From NCBI GenBank assembly GCA_018715445.1, contig DVLP01000274.1, positions 1 to 16,209 on the forward strand: a stretch of DNA of 16,209 bases, given 5' to 3'. Source of the DNA: Candidatus Avipropionibacterium avicola (GTDB lineage Bacteria > Actinomycetota > Actinomycetes > Propionibacteriales > Propionibacteriaceae). Every line of letters begins with the position of its first letter. The stretch's first letter is position 1. The translations under genes and the position numbers were made by a program. The notes under the pieces were generated by a model. It was not told the origin of the DNA. It saw nothing but the letters and a program-made list of their open reading frames with translations, and searched no databases. Positions 7,016-14,132 of the stretch are shown in pieces.

Positions 7016-8047
7016 ATGCGACCCATGGCCTGGCTGTTCAGTGCGGTACTCGTGGTGGGACTGCTCGGTGCGTTGAGCCCGGCATCACCGGCGGCGGCAG
7101 CCGGACCGGTGACGACCACCACGCTCAGCTCGGCCACGAACATCGCTCCCGGTGACAAGGTCACCGTCCTGGAGCGCAGCTTCACCCTGGCCGCCGGGGA
7201 GTCACGCCATCTGCGGGCCCGGATCGACACCACCAGCAGCACCGACGCGGTGGTGGCCCTGACCCTGTCGATCACCTGTGTCGACGCTTCCGGGGCCGAG
7301 GTCGACAAGGGCCGCGCCACCGCCCGCAACCACGAGGGCCGGAACGCCCCGTACAAGATCCCCGGTCGCCTCCCGATCTACGCCGATGCCCTGCTGACCG
7401 CACCCGCGGCCGGCAGCTACACCTGTGCGATGCAGGCCTGGACCGCGTCCAATGCGACCAGCGACTACCACCTGACCGCGGTCGCCGGCGACACCTGGCT
7501 GCAGAGCAGTGACACCGATCAGGTGGGCGCCTACCAGTGGACCAACCCGGCCTGTGACAGCCAGGGCACCTTGGCGAGCTGCACCTACCTGGGCGCCGGC
7601 AGCGACCGGGAGTGGCTGTTCTACTCCGACGGCACCCCGCGCCACGTCTGGACCGCCCGCTCGAGCGCGACCGCGGTCGATGTGGCCGCCTCGTACACCC
7701 TGACCACCTGCCCCCAGGGCACGGCCTCCTGCCAGAACGCGGCGATCGCGCCGTACCAGAAGCCGCGTGGCATCGTCACCGTGGTCGATGCGACGCTGCA
7801 GCTCATCCAGCTCGATGCGACCGGCCACACCTGCCACACCACCACGGTCACCACCACGGGCCGGATCACCGACGGCGCCCACCACTACGCGTACACCCAG
7901 TCGCTGAGCTCGGTCCCGATCCGCTCCGACTGCGGCAGCCGTGACTTCCTGGTCCGGGTGCAGCTCGACCACGTCTCCGGCCAGCCGGTCAAGATCGACG
8001 GGCAGCAGAGCGTCGCACTGTCCACCGCGATCATCAAGAACCGCTGA
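7016..8047 (+). CDS. Secreted Cys-containing protein of unknown function
   Basis: A 343-residue protein I do not recognise. A Sec signal peptide is plain: MRP, a hydrophobic core (about 4-20) and small residues ending in PAAAAG, with cleavage near residue 29. The mature chain is Thr/Ser/Ala-rich and predicted beta-rich. It has eight cysteines, some spaced as pairs (PAC...ASC, TTC...ASC), so up to four disulphides are possible. There is no lipobox, LPxTG or C-terminal membrane anchor, so it is probably released. It is the only plus-strand gene, divergent from the MFS gene and convergent with the GTPase operon, so it is its own transcription unit. Third-position G/C bias matches its neighbours and supports real coding. 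Confidence 0.85.
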   Translation: MRPMAWLFSAVLVVGLLGALSPASPAAAAGPVTTTTLSSATNIAPGDKVTVLERSFTLAAGESRHLRARIDTTSSTDAVVALTLSITCVDASGAEVDKGRATARNHEGRNAPYKIPGRLPIYADALLTAPAAGSYTCAMQAWTASNATSDYHLTAVAGDTWLQSSDTDQVGAYQWTNPACDSQGTLASCTYLGAGSDREWLFYSDGTPRHVWTARSSATAVDVAASYTLTTCPQGTASCQNAAIAPYQKPRGIVTVVDATLQLIQLDATGHTCHTTTVTTTGRITDGAHHYAYTQSLSSVPIRSDCGSRDFLVRVQLDHVSGQPVKIDGQQSVALSTAIIKNR

Positions 8048-8071
8048 CGTTCGGCCCCTCGACGGGCTCGG

Positions 8072-8124
8072 GGACCGGGATCCGGGCGGTCCGCATGGCA
8101 GCGGTGAGGACCGCAAGCCGCGGT
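8072..8124. terminator. Overlapping inverted repeats in the convergent spacer
   Basis: Alternative perfect stems share the same arms. GGACCG (8072-8077) pairs with CGGTCC (8087-8092). GCGGTCC (8086-8092) pairs with GGACCGC (8108-8114). GCGGT (8101-8105) pairs with ACCGC (8110-8114), which also pairs with GCGGT (8120-8124). The cluster starts 24 nt after the plus-strand stop and is probably a terminator for that gene, perhaps bidirectional. No U-tract is present. Confidence 0.4.
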
Positions 8125-8153
8125 GCTGGAACGCAAGGCGCTGGGGATGGGCA

Positions 8154-8176
8154 GTCCCACCTCAGCGACGGTGGAC
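8154..8176 (-). terminator. Hairpin after the GTPase operon
   Basis: GTCCCACC (8154-8161) and GGTGGAC (8170-8176) form seven pairs with one bulged base around an 8-nt loop, 27 nt past the GTPase stop codon. This is a possible end point for the GTPase operon; again there is no U-run. Confidence 0.3.
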
Positions 8177-8203
8177 CCACACGAGCCTGTGCGGACCTCG
8201 GCG

Positions 8204-9361
8204 TCAGAGGATGCCGTGGGCGTCGAGGACCCAGCGGACCGGGTCGAGGCAGCGGAACGAGGCGATGCCGCGCTTGTGGATGCGTTCACCCTCGGCGGCT
8301 TCCCCCAAGGCCGAGACCGCGAAGAACCGGTACGGCAGGTTGTTGCCGGTGTGGGGACGGGTGACGGTGGTGATCAGGCCCTGGGCACCGAGTCGGGTCA
8401 GCAGTGACTGCACCTCGAAGTGGAGCAGGTTGCCGTCCACCGCGTCATAGCGCGGGGAGTACATCCCCGGGTCCCGCATGAAGCCGGCGCCAGTGTTGGA
8501 CATGATCTTCGACCACGGCCCACCCTTGACCTTGCGCAGCAACTGCATCGTGTCGAACTTCGACAGGATGATCGCGATCTTGGGCTGGCCCGATCCGATC
8601 AGGCGCATCAGGTTCTCCAGCACGACCTGCGGATCACCGCCCTCGTGCAACTGGGCCGAGACCAGGTCGGGCAGCTGCCCGGCGATGCTCGGCACCTGGG
8701 TCGGGTCGAACATCGAGAAGATCGCGTCGGCATGGGCGAAGAAGGACAGGTGCTGGGCGTTGGCCACCGAGCGCTCCAGGTCCTCACCGGCGACGTCGCG
8801 CAGCACCAGGAAGCGACGCTTGCCCCCGAACACCCCCAGCGACAGGATGAGCGGCTCGCGTTGGTACGAGTCGCTCAGGGTCGCGACCGGGGTGGGCTGG
8901 ATGATGCCGCGCTTCTCGTACAGCGCCTTCTCGTAGACGTTCTGGTAGGTCGCCCGGCCACGCTCGGTGGCGAAGATCAGCGAGCCGCCCATCTTCTCCA
9001 CCAGGCGTTCCAACTGCTTGATCATGACGCCGAGGTAGACGCTCTTGCCGGTGGCGCGGGCCCCGGCCATCGCGACACAGACTGCCTCGCCCTGACGCCA
9101 CCCCGGCGGCAGCTCGTAGTGACAGGTGGGACACACCGGACGCATCGGCTGGCGGCACTCCGGGCAGGCCAGGTTGACCGGCGGATTCCAGTCCGGCTGG
9201 TCGGGCGGCCGGTTGAGCTTGACGATCCGGCGGGAGTGGGTCTGCACCCCGGTGAAGCGGGTCGCGACCAGGTCCGGCTTCAGCTCACAGGACTGGTTGA
9301 CGCACCGCCAGGCGTGCAGGTCAGGGGTGATCGCGTGGAAGCAGTGCGGGCACTTGGTCAC
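8204..9361 (-). CDS. Zinc-ribbon GTPase, DO-GTPase2-like
   Basis: A 385-residue P-loop GTPase fused to N-terminal zinc ribbons. Cys4/Cys7 with Cys20/Cys25, and Cys66/Cys69 with Cys77/Cys80, suggest two metal-binding ribbons before the GTPase. GTPase motifs are all present: Walker A GARATGKS (100-107), a switch I candidate Thr157 in QPTPVATL, DVAG (189-192, DxxG) and SKFD (267-270, NKxD-like), with SAL near 352 as a possible G5. This matches the double-GTPase families described with GAP1 proteins in actinobacteria; the exact family name is from memory of the fold and motifs. No membrane segment is seen, so it is cytoplasmic. The start is GTG at 9359-9361, overlapping the vWA stop as GTGA, with GGGGG 7 nt upstream inside the vWA gene, so translation is probably coupled. 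Last gene of the operon. Confidence 0.88.
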   Translation of the reverse strand: MTKCPHCFHAITPDLHAWRCVNQSCELKPDLVATRFTGVQTHSRRIVKLNRPPDQPDWNPPVNLACPECRQPMRPVCPTCHYELPPGWRQGEAVCVAMAGARATGKSVYLGVMIKQLERLVEKMGGSLIFATERGRATYQNVYEKALYEKRGIIQPTPVATLSDSYQREPLILSLGVFGGKRRFLVLRDVAGEDLERSVANAQHLSFFAHADAIFSMFDPTQVPSIAGQLPDLVSAQLHEGGDPQVVLENLMRLIGSGQPKIAIILSKFDTMQLLRKVKGGPWSKIMSNTGAGFMRDPGMYSPRYDAVDGNLLHFEVQSLLTRLGAQGLITTVTRPHTGNNLPYRFFAVSALGEAAEGERIHKRGIASFRCLDPVRWVLDAHGIL

Positions 9362-10392
9362 GCCGAGACCCCCTGCTGGTCTCGGAAGGACGCCACCAAG
9401 GAGGTCACGATCTGACGTACGGCTTCGCGGTCGTCACCGAAGGTGGGCGGCTGCCCGGCCGCCTCGGCCAGTCCGACGACGGTGGTGGACAGTCCCTGCC
9501 CGATCCCGACCTCCTGGACCGAGTACGGCACCAGGCACAGCAGCTCGACCCCCTCGGCCCCGGCGAGGCGGGCGGCATCGGCCGGCACCCCGTCGGTCAC
9601 CAACCATCGACGGATCCGGCCCTGGGCCGGCTCGGTGCCCGGCGGGATGTCCAGCACAGTGGCCGCTCGGAACCCGGTGGCCAGACCGAGGTCGCCACAC
9701 TGCTGCGCCACCTCTGCCGCGAACCGCTCCGGCGGCGCCGGCGGCAACCACCGGGGCTGGTCGGTGGCCAGGCAGGCCCGCAGGTGCGAGTCCTGGGCGC
9801 GACCCACGACCCGGTGGATGCCGGCGAGGATGTCGAGGACCTGGGCGACGCTGCCGTCGCGGTGCAGCGGCAGCATCGAGGCCGACAGGTCGACGCCGAC
9901 CAGGGAGGTGACGGCCTCACTGGGAGGCAGCTGATCGGTGCCGAGCAGTTCCCGGGCGGCGTCGCGAGCACGTTCGGCGACCGGCGGGAGTGGCTCCTCC
10001 GCCGCGGCCGGTCCGAGCACGGTGACCCGGATCCGATCACCCTCGGGCTCGAGCACCACGACGTCACGTTGGCGCAGGCCGGACACGTCGAGCCCGTTGA
10101 GCACACCACGATCGGGGTCGAGGTCCTGGCGCGATTCGTACCCGATGGTCAGGTTGAGCACCGAGCCGGGGCCGAATCGCTCGACATCGGCCGGCAGCGC
10201 CCGGACCGTCACCGCTTCGTGGACCTGGGGCACGACCATCAGGCCAGCGGTCGGCGTGATGCTGCGGACCGGGCCGGAGGCCCCCATCGCTTCCAGCCGG
10301 ACCGCGCCGGCGCGGCCGGCCTGCAGCCTCACCGAGACCGGATGGTTCGGCAGCGTGATCGACTTTCCACCCTCAAGCACATAGGTGGGCAT
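9358..10392 (-). CDS. von Willebrand factor A domain protein
   Basis: A 344-residue cytoplasmic protein. The C-terminal half is a vWA domain with an intact metal-ion-dependent adhesion site: DLSAS (168-172, DxSxS), Thr239 in LATGFRAA, and TDG (266-268). It should bind Mg2+ and a protein partner. The N-terminal half (about 1-130) is predicted beta-rich and ends in a short Pro/Ala/Glu linker; I do not recognise a family for it. There is no signal peptide or helix anchor. The ATG at 10392 has AGGGGAG 8 nt upstream; a GTG at 10398 is too close to that site. The gene lies between the GAP1-like protein and the GTPase, and overlaps the GTPase start by 4 nt. A role as adaptor or regulator of the GTPase is inferred from context only. 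Confidence 0.88.
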   Translation of the reverse strand: MPTYVLEGGKSITLPNHPVSVRLQAGRAGAVRLEAMGASGPVRSITPTAGLMVVPQVHEAVTVRALPADVERFGPGSVLNLTIGYESRQDLDPDRGVLNGLDVSGLRQRDVVVLEPEGDRIRVTVLGPAAAEEPLPPVAERARDAARELLGTDQLPPSEAVTSLVGVDLSASMLPLHRDGSVAQVLDILAGIHRVVGRAQDSHLRACLATDQPRWLPPAPPERFAAEVAQQCGDLGLATGFRAATVLDIPPGTEPAQGRIRRWLVTDGVPADAARLAGAEGVELLCLVPYSVQEVGIGQGLSTTVVGLAEAAGQPPTFGDDREAVRQIVTSLVASFRDQQGVSA

Positions 10393-10400
10393 GAGCACTG

Positions 10401-10407
10401 CTCCCCT
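10401..10407 (-). promoter_or_regulatory. Ribosome binding site of the vWA gene
   Basis: AGGGGAG on the minus strand, 8 nt before the ATG at 10392. It selects this ATG over the GTG at 10398. The rest of the 78-nt spacer to the upstream gene shows no clear promoter. Confidence 0.65.
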
Positions 10408-10470
10408 CGACTGGACTGACCATCAACACAACCGCGCGCCCCATTCTCTCCCGCGTCCTGACCCTGCGAG

Positions 10471-13400
10471 TCATTGGCCACCTCGGAACAGTCCTCGCCG
10501 GCGCGACTCGTCGGCACCGAGCACGTCGCCGACCCACTCACCCACCAGACGATCGACGGTACGGGAGTCCTCACCGGATCTCTGGACGGCCTCCCGCGCC
10601 CAGCGGGTGACCTCCTTGCGGTCCGGTTCGTCGCCCAGGGCCGAGTGCAGCGCCTCGCGCAGCACCGGCTGGCCGTCGGGCCCACTCATCCGGTCCAACC
10701 ATCGGGGTCGCGCCGCCGCCCCGGCGGGCTCGAGGTCGAAGCGCGGGTCCGCGGCAGCGATCCGCCCGACCAACTCCGCCGGGTCGAGAGTGGACAGGTG
10801 CGAGGCGAGGTCGGCGACGAACCCGGCATCGGTCGACAGGTCGTGGTCGGTGAACAGGGCGCGCAGCGACTCCAGGCGTTGTTCGGTGCCGAGGTCGGCG
10901 ACCAGTCCGGGGTCGGCCACGGCCAGCGCCACGGCCAGTTGGACGTCACGAGCTGCCGACGGGGCGAACGGGACCCGCGGGGTAGCCATCTGGCCCGCTG
11001 CCGCCCCGTTGATCGCGGCCACCACCGCGCCGGCCCGGTGCTCCAACCGGACCCAGCCGTCCGGCAGGGACCGCAGCTGGGCCACTGCGGCCACCACGGA
11101 GTGGGCCGGTTGCCCGGACTGCCATCCGGTGCCACCGAACCAGGCGCAGATCTGCTCGAACAGGGGGGTCGACTCCTCGGTGGCCTTCAGGGTCGCCAGC
11201 CAGGCATCCGGGGGGATGCGGTCCTCGAAGAGTCCTTGCAGCACGGAGAGTTGCTCGACCGGCCACACCAGGTCGTCGAACAGCTCGGCCTTCAACGGAT
11301 CGGAGTCCTCGGCGAGCGCCAGCCAACCGACCAGCCCGAGCTCCGCAGCGTCGCCGGCCCGCCACCGGCGCACGGCGAGCTCGCCACGCAGCCGTCGGGT
11401 CGTGGTGAGGTCGCGGTCCGACGGCACGGTGGGTGCTGTGGCGGGATCAAGGACCCACTCGAGCAGTTCGGCGGGCAGCCGTGAGCCGGGCGTCGCCCCG
11501 GCCCACTCGTCGACCCGATGCTCCATGGCCGTGGTCACGAGCCCTCGTGCCGTCGTACCGATCGGTCCGACGGCGGTGACCAGACCGTGGGTGTCCCGCG
11601 ACAGTTCGGTGAAGACGACCTGGTCGGCGACCTCCTGCAGGTTTGCGGTCGCCTGCTCGTCGTCGATGCCGAGCCCGGCCAACAGGTCGGCCAGGCGCAA
11701 ACTCGCCACGGCGACGGTACGGGGATCGGCCTCGGCCATGTCGCGCAGGTCGGTCGCCATCGTGCGAGCCCGCTCGACCAGCTCCTGGTCGACGACCGGT
11801 GCCGTGCCGGACGGGAGCGGGACCGGCTCGGGTCGGGTCAGCCACTCGACGTCACCGATGGCGCGATGGGCGTAGAGGCGCGTGGCGATCGGGCTGGCGG
11901 TCCCGGAGCAGACCCGCCAGGCATCGGCGGTGGTGCTGCCCAGATGGTCCTGGATCAGCTCGGTCACCTCGGCCGCGGCCTGGGGATCCTCCAGCACCCC
12001 GGCCGGTGCTCCGGAGGCAAGGATCGTCGCTGCGTCGCCGAGGGCGTCGGGGTGACGATCACGGTGGCGCGCGACGGCCAGGGCCAGCGACCACAGCGGA
12101 TCGGGCCCGTCACCCGGTTCGGGCGCGTTGTCGGTCGAGCCGGCCGCAGCGATCCGGTCGGCCTCCCGCAGGGTCTCGACGGCACGCTCGGGGTCGGCCA
12201 GCACCGCGGTGACCAGACCGCACCACGGCGTCACCGGCACTTCGTCGCCGCTGGCCGTGCGGTGGGCGCCACCGGTGTCACCGATCTGGACGACCTCGGT
12301 CTCGTCGATCACGACACAGCCGAGGGCGGATCTCTCACCGACGACCGCGTCCTGGTCGGAGGTCGGGACACAGGCCAGCCGGACCTGGTGGGCGAACGCG
12401 GAGGCCAACCCGTGGGGCCGCTCCAGGGTCGAGAAGAACAGGTCGCGGCTCTGCTCGGGCGCCATCATCCGACTGACGGCGGCGATCCACTGGGCGGCGC
12501 GGTCGACATCGTTGACCACCAGCACGACCGGGGGCCCGCTGGCCATGGCGCGGGCACAGGCATCGAGCAGGACGGTGAAGGTCGTCAACCGCCAGTGCTG
12601 CGGGTCGGTCAGGAAGGAGACCAGTTGTCCGGTCGACCAGCCCCGCGTCGGACGTGGGAGTTGGTCGGGCAGGTCGGTCGCGCGTACTTCGTCGGCGCCG
12701 AAGGGGGTCCGCCAGTCGGAGCTGCGCCACAGCTGGATCGGACGGCCGAACCCCTGATCCCCGTCGGGGCTGTGGCGGTCACGGTCCAGCAGGACATGGG
12801 CGAAGACGTTGCCCGGTCGTCCGGAGGCATCGGTCCCGGCCGGGGCGGTGTGCCACAGCGCCGAGGCCTGCTCCCCGAGCGGGGCGTGGAGCAGTCGGCG
12901 CGGGAACGCGGCGATGTCCTCCGCCGTGGGGAAGGACGGCAGCTCCGTGCCGCTGTCGAACTGGGTCTGCACGGCGTCGCGCAGCAGCGCGGTCTCGGCC
13001 TCGTCGAGGTCGCCGAGGACCTGCTTGACCTGCCAGCCGCCACGTTCACCCGGCCGGTCGAAGGAGGTGTAGCTCAGCTGTGCGTGGCGCGACACCCCGG
13101 CGCCCGCCGGTCGTACCCCGGGACCCGTCGGCGCCGTGTTGGTCGTGGGGCCACCGGGTGACTCAGCCGGCTCCCAGCCGAACCCGTCGACCTCCACACC
13201 GTACTGCCCGGCCCCGTACTGATCAGCCCCGTACTGATCGGTTCCGTACTGATCGGTCCCGAACTGGTCAGCCCCGTACTGCCCCGCGCCGTACTGGTCA
13301 GCCCCGTACTGGTCGACGCCGTACTGGTCGACGCCGTACTGGTCGACGCCGTACTGCTCGGTCGCATACTGGTCGGCCCCGAACTGGCCGGCTGCAGGCT

Positions 13401-14127
13401 GGTCAGCACCGTACGACTCGGTCGCAGAGCGAGGATCTGGTTGCGCCGGGGAGGGCGACGGCTGTGCCTGGTCGTGCGGAGTCAGTCCGTACGGATCGCC
13501 CGTGCTCGTCGGTCCAGCCGCGGCCGCGCCGCCGGCGATCGGCGCACTGCTGGCCGACTGGCCCAGGGCGGGCCCGGACGGTTGCGTCGCAGGGTCGCTG
13601 CCCAATCCGGGATCGGGCGGCAACTGGTAGTCGGTGGGCACTCCGTACGGGTCGCCGCCAGGTGCAGCCGAGCCGGCAGAGGTCGGCGGTCCCTGCGGTG
13701 GCGTCTGGTAGTCCGCCGCCTGCGGTTGGGTCGGTCCGGGTGGTTGGCCCGCCCCGTACCCCGGATCCTGGTACGCCGCAGCCCCGTGCTGCTGGCCGGT
13801 CGCGTACGACTGGCCACCCCCGTACTGATTGGACCCGTACTGATCGGACCCGTATGACTGAGCGGTCCCGTAGGAATGATCGGACCCGTAGGTCGGCGCG
13901 ACCGGGGCGATCGACTCGTGGCTGGCCTGCTCGAACACACCACCGTCCGGAGCCGGATAGGCGTCGTAGGGGAGCTGGCCCTCCGGGTACCCCTCGACGG
14001 GGCTCGGGGGGCGTGGGGCCCCGGAGCTCGGGTACGGGGTTCCGTCGCTCTGGGGGCGTGGTGTCCCGGGGCTCGGGTGAGAAGCCTCGCGGTTCGGGTC
14101 GTGGGGGTCCACGGGTGGTTGGGTCAT
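10471..14127 (-). CDS. GAP1-like GTPase-associated protein with QYG repeats
   Basis: A 1218-residue multidomain cytoplasmic protein. Residues 1-345 are disordered and rich in Pro, Gly, Gln, Tyr and Ser, with thirteen tandem QYGxD-type pentapeptides at 248-312. Residues about 348-485 (HAQLSYTSFD...GGWQVKQV...NVFAHVLL...PIQLWRSSDW) resemble the N-terminal domain of GTPase-associated protein 1, type 2. Residues about 500-600 (VVLVVNDVDRAAQWIAAVSRM, SRDLFFSTLERP) resemble its middle domain. Residues 610-1218 are mostly helical, acidic and unassigned, perhaps the GAP1 C-terminal region. No P-loop or protease motif is seen. The ATG at 14127 is 5 nt after the upstream stop, with GGGG 9 nt before it, which suggests coupling; the frame extends to 14268 but would overlap the upstream gene. 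The GAP1 call rests on remembered motifs plus the GTPase and vWA neighbours, so it is good but not certain. Confidence 0.8.
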   Translation of the reverse strand: MTQPPVDPHDPNREASHPSPGTPRPQSDGTPYPSSGAPRPPSPVEGYPEGQLPYDAYPAPDGGVFEQASHESIAPVAPTYGSDHSYGTAQSYGSDQYGSNQYGGGQSYATGQQHGAAAYQDPGYGAGQPPGPTQPQAADYQTPPQGPPTSAGSAAPGGDPYGVPTDYQLPPDPGLGSDPATQPSGPALGQSASSAPIAGGAAAAGPTSTGDPYGLTPHDQAQPSPSPAQPDPRSATESYGADQPAAGQFGADQYATEQYGVDQYGVDQYGVDQYGADQYGAGQYGADQFGTDQYGTDQYGADQYGAGQYGVEVDGFGWEPAESPGGPTTNTAPTGPGVRPAGAGVSRHAQLSYTSFDRPGERGGWQVKQVLGDLDEAETALLRDAVQTQFDSGTELPSFPTAEDIAAFPRRLLHAPLGEQASALWHTAPAGTDASGRPGNVFAHVLLDRDRHSPDGDQGFGRPIQLWRSSDWRTPFGADEVRATDLPDQLPRPTRGWSTGQLVSFLTDPQHWRLTTFTVLLDACARAMASGPPVVLVVNDVDRAAQWIAAVSRMMAPEQSRDLFFSTLERPHGLASAFAHQVRLACVPTSDQDAVVGERSALGCVVIDETEVVQIGDTGGAHRTASGDEVPVTPWCGLVTAVLADPERAVETLREADRIAAAGSTDNAPEPGDGPDPLWSLALAVARHRDRHPDALGDAATILASGAPAGVLEDPQAAAEVTELIQDHLGSTTADAWRVCSGTASPIATRLYAHRAIGDVEWLTRPEPVPLPSGTAPVVDQELVERARTMATDLRDMAEADPRTVAVASLRLADLLAGLGIDDEQATANLQEVADQVVFTELSRDTHGLVTAVGPIGTTARGLVTTAMEHRVDEWAGATPGSRLPAELLEWVLDPATAPTVPSDRDLTTTRRLRGELAVRRWRAGDAAELGLVGWLALAEDSDPLKAELFDDLVWPVEQLSVLQGLFEDRIPPDAWLATLKATEESTPLFEQICAWFGGTGWQSGQPAHSVVAAVAQLRSLPDGWVRLEHRAGAVVAAINGAAAGQMATPRVPFAPSAARDVQLAVALAVADPGLVADLGTEQRLESLRALFTDHDLSTDAGFVADLASHLSTLDPAELVGRIAAADPRFDLEPAGAAARPRWLDRMSGPDGQPVLREALHSALGDEPDRKEVTRWAREAVQRSGEDSRTVDRLVGEWVGDVLGADESRRRGLFRGGQ
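13192..13386 (-). repeat. Thirteen tandem 15-bp repeats (QYGxD pentapeptides)
   Basis: In-frame tandem array of 15-bp units inside the GAP1-like gene. The encoded units run from QFGAD to QYGVE, mostly QYGVD, QYGAD, QYGAG and QYGTD. Three units at 13306-13350 are identical at DNA level, which suggests recent duplication by slippage or recombination. Because the period is a multiple of three, gain or loss of units would keep the frame. A looser YG/SYG-rich stretch lies near 13800-13900. Confidence 0.9.
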
Positions 14128-14132
14128 GATGC

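Noticed and set aside
4932..7076. 714-codon plus-strand frame spanning the NfeD-like and MFS genes
   Set aside because: Arg/Gly/Gln-rich composition and overlap with two clear membrane proteins mark it as an antisense artefact.
9358..10392. TerD-like N-terminus on the vWA protein
   Set aside because: The opening VLEGGKSITLP faintly recalls the TerD start, but the Asp-rich calcium-binding motifs of TerD are absent.
11518..13161. 547-codon plus-strand frame opposite the GAP1-like gene
   Set aside because: No domain and a Gly/Arg/Gln-rich composition typical of antisense frames here.
13192..13386. CRISPR array
   Set aside because: Units are contiguous 15-mers without spacers, in frame within a gene; no cas genes are present.
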